This document shows, piece after piece, positions 28,143-36,339 of a stretch of 64,000 bases of DNA (position 1 is the stretch's first letter; each line of letters opens with the position of its first letter). The position numbers were made by a program, and so were the translations under genes. Source of the stretch: Kitasatospora sp. NBC_00240 (GTDB lineage: Bacteria; Actinomycetota; Actinomycetes; Streptomycetales; Streptomycetaceae); the NCBI RefSeq assembly GCF_026342405.1, contig NZ_JAPEMU010000001.1, forward strand, positions 8,122,001-8,186,000. Direction: 5' to 3'. The notes beneath the pieces are model-generated. The model saw nothing but the letters and a program-made list of their open reading frames with translations, was not told where the DNA came from and searched no databases.

Positions 28143-29498
28143 ATGGACACGATGGCACGAAGGCTCGGGAGCGAGTCCTTCCGCAGGGACTTCGGCGTCG
28201 ACTACGCGTATCTGTCGGGGTCGATGTACCGGGGCATCGCCTCGAAGGAGCTGGTGATCGCCATGGGCCGCGGCGGCTTCATGGGGTTCCTCGGCGCGGC
28301 GGGCCTGAGCCCGGACCGGGTGCGGGGCGACATCGCCCGGATCCGCCGGGACCTGCCGCCCGGCCGGCCGTTCGGTGTCAACCTGCTCTGCAACCTCCAG
28401 GACCCGGCGCGGGAGACGGCCAACGTCGAGCTGCTGCTCGGCGAGGACGTGCGCTTCGTGGAGGCCTCGGCCTTCGTCAAGGTGACGCCGGCGCTGGTGC
28501 TGTACCACCTGCGCGGGCTGCGCCGGGCGTCCGACGGCAGCGTCGTGCGCGGCCACCGGATCCTGGCGAAGGTCTCCCGGCCCGAGGTGGCAAGGGAGTT
28601 CATGCGGCCCGCGCCCGCGGAGACGGTGGCGCAGCTGCTGGCGGCGGGCCGGGTCACCGCCGAGCAGGCCGAGCTGGCCCGGGGCGTCCCGGTGGCCCAG
28701 GACCTCTGCATCGAGGCGGACTCGGGCGGCCACACCGACCGTGGCGTGCCCACCGTGCTGCTGCCGTCGATGCAGGGCCTGCGCCGTGACCTGACGCGGG
28801 AACACGGCTACACCGAGGCGATCCGGCTCGGGGCGGCGGGCGGGATCGGCACCCCGCAGGCGGTCGCCGCGGCCTTCACGATGGGCGCGGACTTCGTGAT
28901 GACCGGGTCGATCAACCAGTGCACGGTGGAGGCCGGGATCACCGACGCCGTGAAGGACCGGTTGCAGGACATCGACGTCCAGGACACCGGCTACTGCCCG
29001 GCCGGTGACATGTTCGAGATCGGCGCGCTGGTCCAGGTGTTGAGGAAGGGGGTGCTCTTTCCGGCCCGGGCCAACAAGCTCTTCTCGCTGTACAGGACCT
29101 ACGACTCCTGGGACGCGATTCCGGAGGGCACCCGGCGGCAGATCCAGGACACGTACTTCAAGCGGAGCGTGGACGAGGTCTGGCGGGAGACCAGGGAGCA
29201 CCTGGAGCGGACCGGCCGGGTGGCGGAGATCGGGCGGGCCGAGCGGAGCCCGAAGCGGAAGATGGCGCTGATCTTCCGCTGGTACTACGGCTACACCAGC
29301 CGGCTCTCCTTCACCGACCCGGATCGTGATCCGGCGAACCTGCAGGTGCACACCGGCCCGGCGCTCGGCTCCTTCAACCAGTGGGTGAAGGGGACGCCGC
29401 AGGAGAGTTGGCGCAACCGGCGGGTGGACCGGATGGCGGCCGGGCTCATGCGGGAGGCGGCCGGGATTCTCGCGGAGCGCCTGCAGGCCCTGGTCTGA
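28143..29498 (+). CDS. Trans-acting enoyl reductase, PfaD family (451 aa)
   Basis: FMN-dependent enoyl reductase of the PfaD/nitronate-monooxygenase-like TIM-barrel family, used in trans by AT-less PKSs to reduce alpha,beta-enoyl-ACP. Family features seen are the N-terminal VDYAYLSGSMYRGIASKELV block, the MGRGGFMGFLGAAGL segment typical of PfaD proteins, the central EADSGGHTDRG (substrate/flavin region) and GAAGGIGTPQAVAAAFTMGA (flavin phosphate site). Length is normal for the stand-alone protein. I chose ATG 28143, preceded by an AGGGGG ribosome-binding site; an in-frame GTG at 28062 would add 27 residues of low-complexity leader that include the second hairpin. It sits directly after the PKSs; the likely sites of action are the DH-KR modules. 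Confidence 0.93.
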   Translation: MDTMARRLGSESFRRDFGVDYAYLSGSMYRGIASKELVIAMGRGGFMGFLGAAGLSPDRVRGDIARIRRDLPPGRPFGVNLLCNLQDPARETANVELLLGEDVRFVEASAFVKVTPALVLYHLRGLRRASDGSVVRGHRILAKVSRPEVAREFMRPAPAETVAQLLAAGRVTAEQAELARGVPVAQDLCIEADSGGHTDRGVPTVLLPSMQGLRRDLTREHGYTEAIRLGAAGGIGTPQAVAAAFTMGADFVMTGSINQCTVEAGITDAVKDRLQDIDVQDTGYCPAGDMFEIGALVQVLRKGVLFPARANKLFSLYRTYDSWDAIPEGTRRQIQDTYFKRSVDEVWRETREHLERTGRVAEIGRAERSPKRKMALIFRWYYGYTSRLSFTDPDRDPANLQVHTGPALGSFNQWVKGTPQESWRNRRVDRMAAGLMREAAGILAERLQALV

Positions 29499-29834
29499 CG
29501 GCCGGAGCGGCGCCTGGGCGACAGTCGATGGGGATTGTCACACTGGTCACTCCGTGCAGTCAGGCACTATGATCTGATTATCTGTCATGGCCGGTGATCA
29601 AGGGGGGGCCCAAAGGCTGATGTCTCGTCAACTGCCGGCCGGAGGTTCGCGGTCGAGCGGGGCGAGACGACGTGCCGGCCGGCGAGAACCACGGGAACCC
29701 GCGGGGATTTTCGGGACGGGCCGGTAAGGGCCGGCGCGCCCGGTGCCCCGGCGGCACCACATTCATCGCAGCACGACCGGTCGAGCGGTCGAGCAAGCAT
29801 CGCCAACACACCGAAAGACGAGAAAGGGTTCTCC
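29499..29834. other. 336-bp intergenic leader before the trans-AT gene
   Basis: There is no convincing gene here. It is less GC-biased than the flanking coding DNA at its left end (an AT-rich island at about 29565-29590), where a promoter is proposed (29544-29573). That leaves an untranslated leader of about 250 nt before the acyltransferase ATG. An open frame from 29672 leads into the acyltransferase region but is out of frame with it and has no recognisable product. Confidence 0.5.
29544..29573 (+). promoter_or_regulatory. Probable sigma70-type promoter for the AT / HMG-synthase operon
   Basis: TGGTCA (29544-29549) and TATGAT (29568-29573) are separated by 18 bp, a good match to the vegetative -35/-10 pattern and unusual in such GC-rich DNA. 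It points at the acyltransferase and beta-branching genes, suggesting a transcript separate from the PKS mRNA. Confidence 0.5.
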
Positions 29835-30935
29835 ATGCGGACGTACGTCTTCCCCGGCCAGGGATCGCAGCGGAAGGGAATGGGCGGTGCGCTGTTCGAC
29901 GAGTTCGAGGACCTCACCAGGGCCGCCGACTCGATCCTGGGCTACTCGGTCAAGGCCCTCTGCCTGGAGGACCCCGAAGGCCTGCTCAAGCAGACCGAGT
30001 ACACCCAGCCCGCGCTCTACGTGGTCAACGCCCTCTCCTACTACCGCAAGCTCCGGGAGACCGGCCAGCTGCCGGACTTCGTGGCCGGTCACAGCCTCGG
30101 CGAGTTCAACGCGCTGCTGGCCGCCGAATGCTTCGACTTCGAGACCGGCCTACGGCTGGTGCAGAAGCGCGGCGAGCTGATGGCCCAGGCCACCGGCGGT
30201 GCCATGGCGGCCGTGCTGAACGCCACGGACAAGGAGATCAGAACCGTCCTGGAGCAGAACGGCCTCACCTCCGTCGACCTGGCGAACTACAACACGCCGT
30301 CCCAGATAGTGATTTCGGGCCTGGCCGAGGACATCAAGGCCGCCCAGGCGCACTTCCAGAGCGGCAATCACCTCTTCGTCGCCCTGAACACCAGCGGTGC
30401 CTTCCACTCCCGCTACATGGAGCCGGCCCGGGCCGAATTCGCCGCATTCATCGCCGGGATCCCCTTCTCCGAGCTCCGGATTCCGGTGATCTCCAACGTC
30501 ACCGGAAGGCCGTACGAGAACGAGTCCGTCAAGGACAACCTGGCGCGGCAGATCGTCAGTTCGGTGCGCTGGACCGACACCGTGGAACACCTCCTCGGCC
30601 ACGAGGGAATGGAGATCGAGGAGATCGGTCACGGCGACGTCCTCACCAAGCTGGTGCGGAAGATCCGCCGCGAGATCCCGAACCCGGCCCGGCATTCGGC
30701 GCCCGCCCCCGTGAAGCCGCTCCCCGCCGCCGTGAAGCCGCGCCCGGCGGCGGACCTGGTCCGGCAGTGGAACGCGGTGCACCCGGTCGGGACCCTCGTG
30801 AAGTCCACCACCGGCGACTACGGGGACCTCCGTACCGCCACCGAGGCGACCGTCCTCTTCGGTCACCGGCCCGCCGTCTACATGGACGGCTACCGGGGCT
30901 ACTTCGACCTCACCGAGATCGAGCCCGTCCACTAG
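29835..30935 (+). CDS. Discrete trans-acting malonyl-type acyltransferase (366 aa)
   Basis: Stand-alone AT that loads malonyl units onto the AT-less PKS modules. Seen: GQGSQ at the N-terminus, the nucleophile elbow GHSLGE (Ser87), the conserved Arg in LVQKRGELM that normally grips the malonyl carboxylate, and GAFHSRYM supplying the catalytic His. After the FabD-like core (about 1-285) there is an extra C-terminal domain of about 60 residues (QWNAVHPVGTLVKS...GYRGYFDLTEIE). I recall similar tails on other trans-ATs of polyketide clusters; that comparison is from memory. The ATG follows an AAAGGG site. It opens the operon that supplies extender and branching units. With no second complete malonyl AT in view, it probably serves every module and the donor ACP. 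Confidence 0.94.
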   Translation: MRTYVFPGQGSQRKGMGGALFDEFEDLTRAADSILGYSVKALCLEDPEGLLKQTEYTQPALYVVNALSYYRKLRETGQLPDFVAGHSLGEFNALLAAECFDFETGLRLVQKRGELMAQATGGAMAAVLNATDKEIRTVLEQNGLTSVDLANYNTPSQIVISGLAEDIKAAQAHFQSGNHLFVALNTSGAFHSRYMEPARAEFAAFIAGIPFSELRIPVISNVTGRPYENESVKDNLARQIVSSVRWTDTVEHLLGHEGMEIEEIGHGDVLTKLVRKIRREIPNPARHSAPAPVKPLPAAVKPRPAADLVRQWNAVHPVGTLVKSTTGDYGDLRTATEATVLFGHRPAVYMDGYRGYFDLTEIEPVH

Positions 30936-30985
30936 ACCGGCGAACACCGGCCCGAGCAGACCAGCACGCCCCAGGGAGAGAACAG

Positions 30986-32245
30986 ATGACGACCGTCGGA
31001 ATCGAAGCGATGAACGTCTTCGCCGGCACCTGCCAGGTCAACGTGGAGAAGCTGGCGATCCACCGCGGCCTCGACACAGCCAGGTTCGACAACCTCCTCA
31101 TGAAGGAGAAGACCGTCGCGCTGCCGTACGAGGACCCGGTGACGTTCGGGGTCAACGCCGCCAAGCCCATCATCGACGCGATGTCCCCCGAGGAGCGGGA
31201 CCGCATCGAGCTGGTCATCACCGCGACCGAGTCGGCCTTCGACTTCGGCAAGTCGATGAGCACCTACTTCCACAGCCTGCTCGGACTGAACCGCAACTGT
31301 CGCCTCTTCGAGATCAAGAACGCCTGCTACTCGGGCGTGGCCGCCCTCCAGATGGCGGCCAACTTCATTCTCTCGCAGACCTCCCCGGGCGCGAAGGCCC
31401 TGGTCATCGCCACCGACATCACCCGGTTCATGGTGGCCGAGGGCGGCGACGCGCTGTCCGAGGACTGGTCCTTCGCCGAGCCGAGCGGCGGCGCCGGCGC
31501 CGTGGCGATGCTCATCAGCGACATCCCCGACGTCTTCCAGATCGACGTCGGCGCCAGCGGCTACTACGGCCACGAGGTGATGGACACCTGCCGTCCGCTC
31601 GCCGACAGCGAGGCGGGCAACGCGGAACTGTCGCTCCTCACCTACCTGGACTGCTGCGAGAACGCCTTCCTGGAGTACCAGCGGCGGGTCGGCGACGTCG
31701 ACTTCGTGGACAGTTTCGGCTACCTGGCGTTCCACACCCCCTTCGGCGGGATGATCAAGGGCGCGCACCGCAACCTGATGCGCAAGTTCGTCAAGGCACG
31801 CCCGGCGGCGATCGAGGAGGACTTCCGGCGCCGGATGCACCCGGGCCTGACGTACTGCCAGCGGGTCGGCAACGTCATGGGCGCGACCACGATGCTCTCG
31901 CTCGCCAGCACCATCGACAACGCCGACCTCTCCAGCCCCCAGCGCGTCGGCGTCTTCTCCTACGGCTCCGGCTGCTGCTCGGAGTTCTTCAGCGGCGTCG
32001 TCCGCCAGGAGAGCCAGGACCATGTCCGCCGCTTCGAGATCGAGAAGCACCTGGACAAGCGGTACGAGCTGAGCATGCCCGAGTACGACATGCTGCTCCG
32101 GACCAACCACGCCGTGAAGTTCGGGACCCGCAACGCCGTCCTCGACACCGGCATCGTGCCCGAGGCCCGGGGCACGCTCGGCAAGGAACTCCTCTTCCTC
32201 AAGCAGATCAACGAGTTCCACCGGGAGTACGAGTGGCTCTCCTGA
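30986..32245 (+). CDS. HMG-CoA synthase homologue for beta-branching (HCS, 419 aa)
   Basis: Condenses an acetyl group from the donor ACP onto the beta-keto group of a PKS-bound intermediate, the first step of beta-alkylation. Catalytic Cys114 lies in the family motif NACYSG; the catalytic His is in AFHTPFGGMIKGAH; YGSGCCSEF corresponds to the YGSG motif of HMG-CoA synthases. Length is normal for HCS proteins of trans-AT clusters. ATG 30986 follows a GGGAGAG site. It overlaps the next gene by 13 bp, so the cassette is translationally coupled. Its substrates should be the two tandem Trp-flagged ACP pairs in the PKSs at 333-18633. Confidence 0.96.
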   Translation: MTTVGIEAMNVFAGTCQVNVEKLAIHRGLDTARFDNLLMKEKTVALPYEDPVTFGVNAAKPIIDAMSPEERDRIELVITATESAFDFGKSMSTYFHSLLGLNRNCRLFEIKNACYSGVAALQMAANFILSQTSPGAKALVIATDITRFMVAEGGDALSEDWSFAEPSGGAGAVAMLISDIPDVFQIDVGASGYYGHEVMDTCRPLADSEAGNAELSLLTYLDCCENAFLEYQRRVGDVDFVDSFGYLAFHTPFGGMIKGAHRNLMRKFVKARPAAIEEDFRRRMHPGLTYCQRVGNVMGATTMLSLASTIDNADLSSPQRVGVFSYGSGCCSEFFSGVVRQESQDHVRRFEIEKHLDKRYELSMPEYDMLLRTNHAVKFGTRNAVLDTGIVPEARGTLGKELLFLKQINEFHREYEWLS

Positions 32246-33015
32246 ACACGGCGGCCTACGAGACCGTCAAGGTCAGGTTCCAGGACGAGATCTGCTTCCT
32301 CCAGCTCAACCGCCCCGACGCCGACAACGCGATCAACCGGCGGCTGGTCGAGGAGTGCACCAGCGTGGTGCGGCACTGCGAGGAGCATGCCAAGGTCCTC
32401 GTCCTGGAGGGCCTGCCCGAGGTGTTCTGCTGGGGCGCCGACTTCCGGGAGCTGGGCTCCCAGGAGAGCGGCGGCCACGAAAAGTCGCACGCCGAGGCCC
32501 TCTACGACCTCTGGCTCTCGCTGGCCCTCGGCTCGTTCGTCTCGATCGCGCACGTCCGCGGCAAGGTGAACGCCGGCGGCCTGGGCTTCGTGGCCGCCTG
32601 CGACATCGTGGTGTGCGAGGACAAGTCGGTGTTCAGCCTCTCGGAGCTGCTGTTCGGGCTGATGCCGGCCTGCGTCCTGCCCTTCCTGATCAGGAAGGTC
32701 GGCCCGGCGAAGGCCAACTACATCACGCTGACCACCCAGCCGTTCACCGCCCGGCAGGCGGTGGACTGGCAACTGGTGGACGCCAGCGAGGAGAACAGCG
32801 GCAACCTGCTGCGCAAGCACATCCTGCGGCTGCGCTACCTGCCCAAGTCCGGTGTCACCCGCTACAAGAAGTACCTGCGCAACCTCGACGACATCCTGCT
32901 CCCCTCCCGGGAGAAGGCCGTCGAGGCCAACCGGGAGGTGTTCTCCGACCAGGAGAACCTGCAGAAGATCGCGCGCTACGTGAACACAGGGAAGTTTCCC
33001 TGGGAAGGGGAGTAG
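32233..33015 (+). CDS. Enoyl-CoA hydratase-like dehydratase ECH1 of the beta-branching cassette (260 aa)
   Basis: Crotonase-fold enzyme that removes water from the HMG-like adduct formed by HCS, giving a glutaconyl-type intermediate on the PKS ACP. Seen: oxyanion-hole segments FCWGADFREL and VRGKVNAGGLGFVAACD, and the LSELLFGLMPA segment holding the Glu expected of a dehydrating crotonase. The GTG at 32233 lies inside the 3' end of the HCS gene (13-bp overlap). The position directly between HCS and the second crotonase is the usual order of these cassettes. Assignment as ECH1 rather than ECH2 rests on this order and on retention of the Glu. Confidence 0.92.
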   Translation: MALLNTAAYETVKVRFQDEICFLQLNRPDADNAINRRLVEECTSVVRHCEEHAKVLVLEGLPEVFCWGADFRELGSQESGGHEKSHAEALYDLWLSLALGSFVSIAHVRGKVNAGGLGFVAACDIVVCEDKSVFSLSELLFGLMPACVLPFLIRKVGPAKANYITLTTQPFTARQAVDWQLVDASEENSGNLLRKHILRLRYLPKSGVTRYKKYLRNLDDILLPSREKAVEANREVFSDQENLQKIARYVNTGKFPWEGE

Positions 33016-33017
33016 AC

Positions 33018-33761
33018 ATGTCGGACGCGGCCGTCGACTACACCCAGCTCGGGCCCTCCGTGGTCCGGATCACCATGCAGGACAAGGAGCACAAGAACAC
33101 CTTCTCCGACCAGCTCCTGGTCGGCCTGAGCGACGCCTTCGAGCGGGTCAAGGCAGACGAGCGGTGCAAGGTGGTCATCCTCACGGGCTACGGCACCTAC
33201 TTCGCCAGCGGCGGCCGCAAGGAGAGCCTGCTGCAGATCCAGGACCGGCAGATCAGCTTCACCGACTCCGACATCTACGGCCTGGCACTGGACTGCCCCG
33301 TCCCCGTCATCTCCGCGATGCAGGGCCACGGCATCGGCGGCGGCTTCGCGATGGGGCTCTTCTCCGACTTCGTGATCCTCAGTCAGGAGAGCATCTACAC
33401 CACCAACTTCATGCGCTACGGCTTCACGCCGGGCATGGGGGCGACACTCATCCTCCCCAAGAAGCTCGGCTTCAGCCTCGGCGAGGAGATGCTGCTCTCC
33501 GCGAAGACCTACTACGGCCGCGACCTGAAGGAGCGGGGGATCCCCTTCCCCGTCCTGCCGCGCGCCGAAGTGCTGCCCTACGCCGTCGAACTGGCCGAGA
33601 CCCTGGCCGAGAAGCCCAGGCTCTCGCTGATCACCCTGAAGGACCACCTGGTGGCCGAACTGCGCGAGGAGCTCCCGCGCTACATCGAGCGCGAGGTGGC
33701 CATGCACGACAAGACCTTCCACCAGCCCGAGGTCCGCGACCTCATCACCTCCCAGTACTAG
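33018..33761 (+). CDS. Enoyl-CoA hydratase-like decarboxylase ECH2 of the beta-branching cassette (247 aa)
   Basis: Crotonase-fold decarboxylase that removes CO2 from the glutaconyl-ACP made by ECH1, leaving a beta-methyl (or exomethylene) branch. Seen: YFASGGRKESL and GHGIGGGFAMGLFSDF as the two oxyanion-hole segments, and YGFTPGMGAT, a block I recognise from PksI-type ECH2 enzymes. TTNFMRYG occupies the place where dehydrating crotonases have the catalytic Glu, as expected for ECH2. It begins two bases after the ECH1 stop, with a GGGGAG site. Confidence 0.93.
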   Translation: MSDAAVDYTQLGPSVVRITMQDKEHKNTFSDQLLVGLSDAFERVKADERCKVVILTGYGTYFASGGRKESLLQIQDRQISFTDSDIYGLALDCPVPVISAMQGHGIGGGFAMGLFSDFVILSQESIYTTNFMRYGFTPGMGATLILPKKLGFSLGEEMLLSAKTYYGRDLKERGIPFPVLPRAEVLPYAVELAETLAEKPRLSLITLKDHLVAELREELPRYIEREVAMHDKTFHQPEVRDLITSQY

Positions 33762-33775
33762 GAGAGCCGAGCACC

Positions 33776-34021
33776 ATGTCGAGCCAGGACGTCTTCAACC
33801 TGATCGTCGAGCACACCCGCGAGGTCGTCCCGGAGCTGGAGGACCACACCTTCGACCCGGCGGACTCGCTGCGGGACCTCGGGGCCAACTCCATCGACCG
33901 GGCCGAGATCCTCATGATGACGCTCGAGTCGCTGGCGGTCAGCATCCCGCTGCACGAGCTGGCGAACGCCAAGAACATCGGTGATCTGGCGGAGCTCATC
34001 CATGCCAAGTCGAACTCCTGA
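33776..34021 (+). CDS. Discrete donor acyl carrier protein of the HMG cassette (81 aa)
   Basis: Small stand-alone ACP carrying the malonyl group that the decarboxylating KS converts to acetyl for HCS. The phosphopantetheine site is Ser39 in LGANSIDRAEI. The four-helix ACP pattern is complete, and Trp at Ser+6 is absent, as expected for a donor rather than an acceptor ACP. The last 20 bp overlap the KS gene downstream. The GGAGAG site precedes ATG by about nine bases. It should be activated by the phosphopantetheinyl transferase at 38702-39376. Confidence 0.95.
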   Translation: MSSQDVFNLIVEHTREVVPELEDHTFDPADSLRDLGANSIDRAEILMMTLESLAVSIPLHELANAKNIGDLAELIHAKSNS

Positions 34022-35258
34022 CACGCGCGATATCGTCGTCACCGGCCTCGGCGTCACCAGTGCGGTGGGCCAGGGCAAGGACGACTTTGTCGCCGCACTC
34101 CTCGGCGGCCGCCACGCCTTCGCCACGATGGGACGTCCCGGCCGGCAGGTGCCGCCTGCCGGGGCCGGCCGGGACGCCGCCGAACCGGGCTTCCTGGGCG
34201 CCGAGATCGCCGACCTGACCATGCCCGCGGCCATCCCGGCGCGGGTGCTGCGGACGGCCTCGCTCTCCTCACGGGCGGCCCTGGCCACCCTCGACGAGGC
34301 CTGGCGCGAGGCCGGCCTGGACGACGCCGACCCGCGCCGCATCGGCCTGGTCGTCGGCGGCTCCAACGTCCAGCAGAGGGAACTGACGCAGCTGCACGCC
34401 CGGCACGCGGACCGTCCCGAGTTCCTGCGCCCCACCTACGGCATGGCCTTCATGGACACCGACCTGTGCGGGTTCTGCACCGAGGCCTTCCCGATCCGGG
34501 GCTTCGCCCAGACGCTGGGCGGGGCCTCGGCCAGTGGTCTGCTCGCGGTGCTCCAGGCGGTGCGGGCGGTGCAGTCGGGCCAGGTCGACGTCTGCATCGC
34601 GATGGGTGCGCTGATGGACCTGTCGTACTGGGAGTGCCTGGCGTTCCGGGCGATGGGAGCGATGGGCTCGACCCGCTGGGCCGACGACCCGGCCGCCGCC
34701 TGCCGCCCGTTCGACCGGGGCCGGGACGGCTTCGTCTTCGGTGAGGCCTGCGGCGCGGTCGTGATCGAGCGGGAGGGCGCCCGCCGGCACCCCGCGCCGT
34801 ACGCGCGGTACCGCGGCGGTGCCACCGCGATGGACGGCAACCGCAACCCCAACCCCTCGTTCGACGGCGAAGTCGGCGTCGTCCGGGCGGCGTTGGCGGA
34901 GGCCGGCCTGCCGGCCTCGGCGATCGACTACGTCAACCCGCACGGCACCGGATCGCCGACCGGCGACGACACAGAGCTGCGGGCGCTGCGCGAGTGCGGC
35001 CTGACCGGGGCGCGGATCAACGCCACCAAGTCGATCACCGGGCACGGGCTCAGCGCGGCCGGCGCCGTCGAGGTGGTCGCCACGCTCCTGCAGATGCGCG
35101 AGCAGAAGCTGCACCCCACCCGCAACCTGGCCGACCCGGTGGACCCGGCCTTCCACTGGGTGCGCGAGGAGGCGGAGGCCTGGTCGTTCGAGACGGCCGT
35201 CAGCCTCAGCATGGGCTTCGGCGGCATCAGTTCGGCGATCTGCCTGCAGAAATGCTGA
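34002..35258 (+). CDS. Decarboxylating ketosynthase of the HMG cassette, Cys-to-Ser (418 aa)
   Basis: FabF-like KS that decarboxylates malonyl-donor-ACP to acetyl-ACP. The nucleophile position reads GGASASGLL, with Ser176 in place of the usual Cys, which removes condensing activity. Both catalytic His motifs remain (NPHGTGSPTGD and TKSITGHGLSAAG), as needed for decarboxylation. The same substitution is known in the KS of other beta-branching cassettes (MupG/PksF type). I chose the ATG at 34002, inside the ACP gene (20-bp overlap); an upstream in-frame ATT/GTG region adds nothing family-like. With the ACP, HCS, ECH1 and ECH2 it completes the cassette. Confidence 0.94.
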   Translation: MPSRTPDTRDIVVTGLGVTSAVGQGKDDFVAALLGGRHAFATMGRPGRQVPPAGAGRDAAEPGFLGAEIADLTMPAAIPARVLRTASLSSRAALATLDEAWREAGLDDADPRRIGLVVGGSNVQQRELTQLHARHADRPEFLRPTYGMAFMDTDLCGFCTEAFPIRGFAQTLGGASASGLLAVLQAVRAVQSGQVDVCIAMGALMDLSYWECLAFRAMGAMGSTRWADDPAAACRPFDRGRDGFVFGEACGAVVIEREGARRHPAPYARYRGGATAMDGNRNPNPSFDGEVGVVRAALAEAGLPASAIDYVNPHGTGSPTGDDTELRALRECGLTGARINATKSITGHGLSAAGAVEVVATLLQMREQKLHPTRNLADPVDPAFHWVREEAEAWSFETAVSLSMGFGGISSAICLQKC

Positions 35259-35322
35259 CCGCCGCGGCCCCGCCGACAGCCGTACCCCCGCCCACGTCCG
35301 ACACTCCTCGGAAGCACCGGAG

Positions 35323-36288
35323 ATGACCAGACCCACCGTGTTCATGTACTCGGGCCAGGGCTCCCAGTACTTCCACATGACCGCCGAACTGTACGAGCGG
35401 CATCCGCGCTACCGGCTCTGGCTGGACCACTGCGACGAGATCGCCTCGCCCATCCTCGGCAAGTCGCTGCTGGACACCGTCTTCGACCCGGGCCGGCAGA
35501 AGAGCGACCCGTTCGACTCGCTCGCGGACTCCAACGCCGCGCTGCTGTGCGTCGAGTACAGCCTCACCCGCGTCGTCCAGGAGCTGGGGTACCGTCCGGA
35601 CGCCCTGCTGGGCTACAGCCTGGGGGAGATCACCGCGGCCGTGGTCGCCGAGGTCTTCCCGCTGGAGCTCGGCATCTCCTTCGCGGTCGACTTCGCGCGC
35701 CTGCTCGCCGAGCGGACGCCGCGCGCCGGCATGCTGGCGATCGTCGGCCCGCCCGAACTCCTGCTGACCCACCAGAGCCTGTTCGCCGGCTGCTGGGTGA
35801 CGGGCCGCAACTTCGACGGCAACTTCGTGGTCAGCGGGCACGCCGCGCGGATCGACGCACTCCAGGCCGCCCTCCGGCACGAGGGCGTGCTCTGCGAACG
35901 GCTGCCCGTGAACTGGGGCGTGCACACCGAGCTGATCGACCCCGTCGAGGCGGAGGTCCGCGGCCTCCTCGGCGGGCTGGACTTCGCGCCGCCGCAGATC
36001 CCGATCGTCTCCGCCACGGCCGCGGGCCTGGTCGACGCGGTGACGGCCGACGGGATCTGGGCCGCCATGAGAAATCCGGTGGAGTTCTCGCGAACCGTCG
36101 GAAAGATGACCGCCGAGACCGATGCGACCTTCATCGACCTCGGACCCAGCGCCACGCTCGCGACCTTTGTGAAGTACCTCCTTCCGCCGGGCAGCGGCTC
36201 TGTGCAGACCAGCACCATCAACCGTTTCGGAAACAACCTGAAATCGATGAGCGATTTTCAGGAGCAGACGGCCTCGATACGAGGCTGA
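35323..36288 (+). CDS. AT-like acyl hydrolase, probable proofreading enzyme (321 aa)
   Basis: Second discrete member of the FabD/AT fold. It has GQGSQ, nucleophile GYSLGE (Ser99) and the catalytic His in NWGVHTELID. By eye, Phe aligns where the malonyl AT at 29835 has its carboxylate-binding Arg (SFAVDFARLL against LRLVQKRGEL). Loss of this Arg is a hallmark of PedC-type acyl hydrolases, which free stalled acyl groups from ACPs. I therefore favour proofreading hydrolase over extender-loading AT; a transferase for a non-carboxylated acyl group is the alternative. The ATG is preceded by GGAGATG-like sequence. Confidence 0.85.
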   Translation: MTRPTVFMYSGQGSQYFHMTAELYERHPRYRLWLDHCDEIASPILGKSLLDTVFDPGRQKSDPFDSLADSNAALLCVEYSLTRVVQELGYRPDALLGYSLGEITAAVVAEVFPLELGISFAVDFARLLAERTPRAGMLAIVGPPELLLTHQSLFAGCWVTGRNFDGNFVVSGHAARIDALQAALRHEGVLCERLPVNWGVHTELIDPVEAEVRGLLGGLDFAPPQIPIVSATAAGLVDAVTADGIWAAMRNPVEFSRTVGKMTAETDATFIDLGPSATLATFVKYLLPPGSGSVQTSTINRFGNNLKSMSDFQEQTASIRG

Positions 36289-36339
36289 CCGGTCTCGGAA
36301 TCGAGGCCGATCATCGGAGTCCTGGAGGGAAACCCGGTC

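Noticed and set aside
29672..30985. A 5' extension of the HMG-CoA synthase frame over the acyltransferase
   Set aside because: It is only an open frame without stops; ATG 30986 has a ribosome-binding site and gives the normal family N-terminus.
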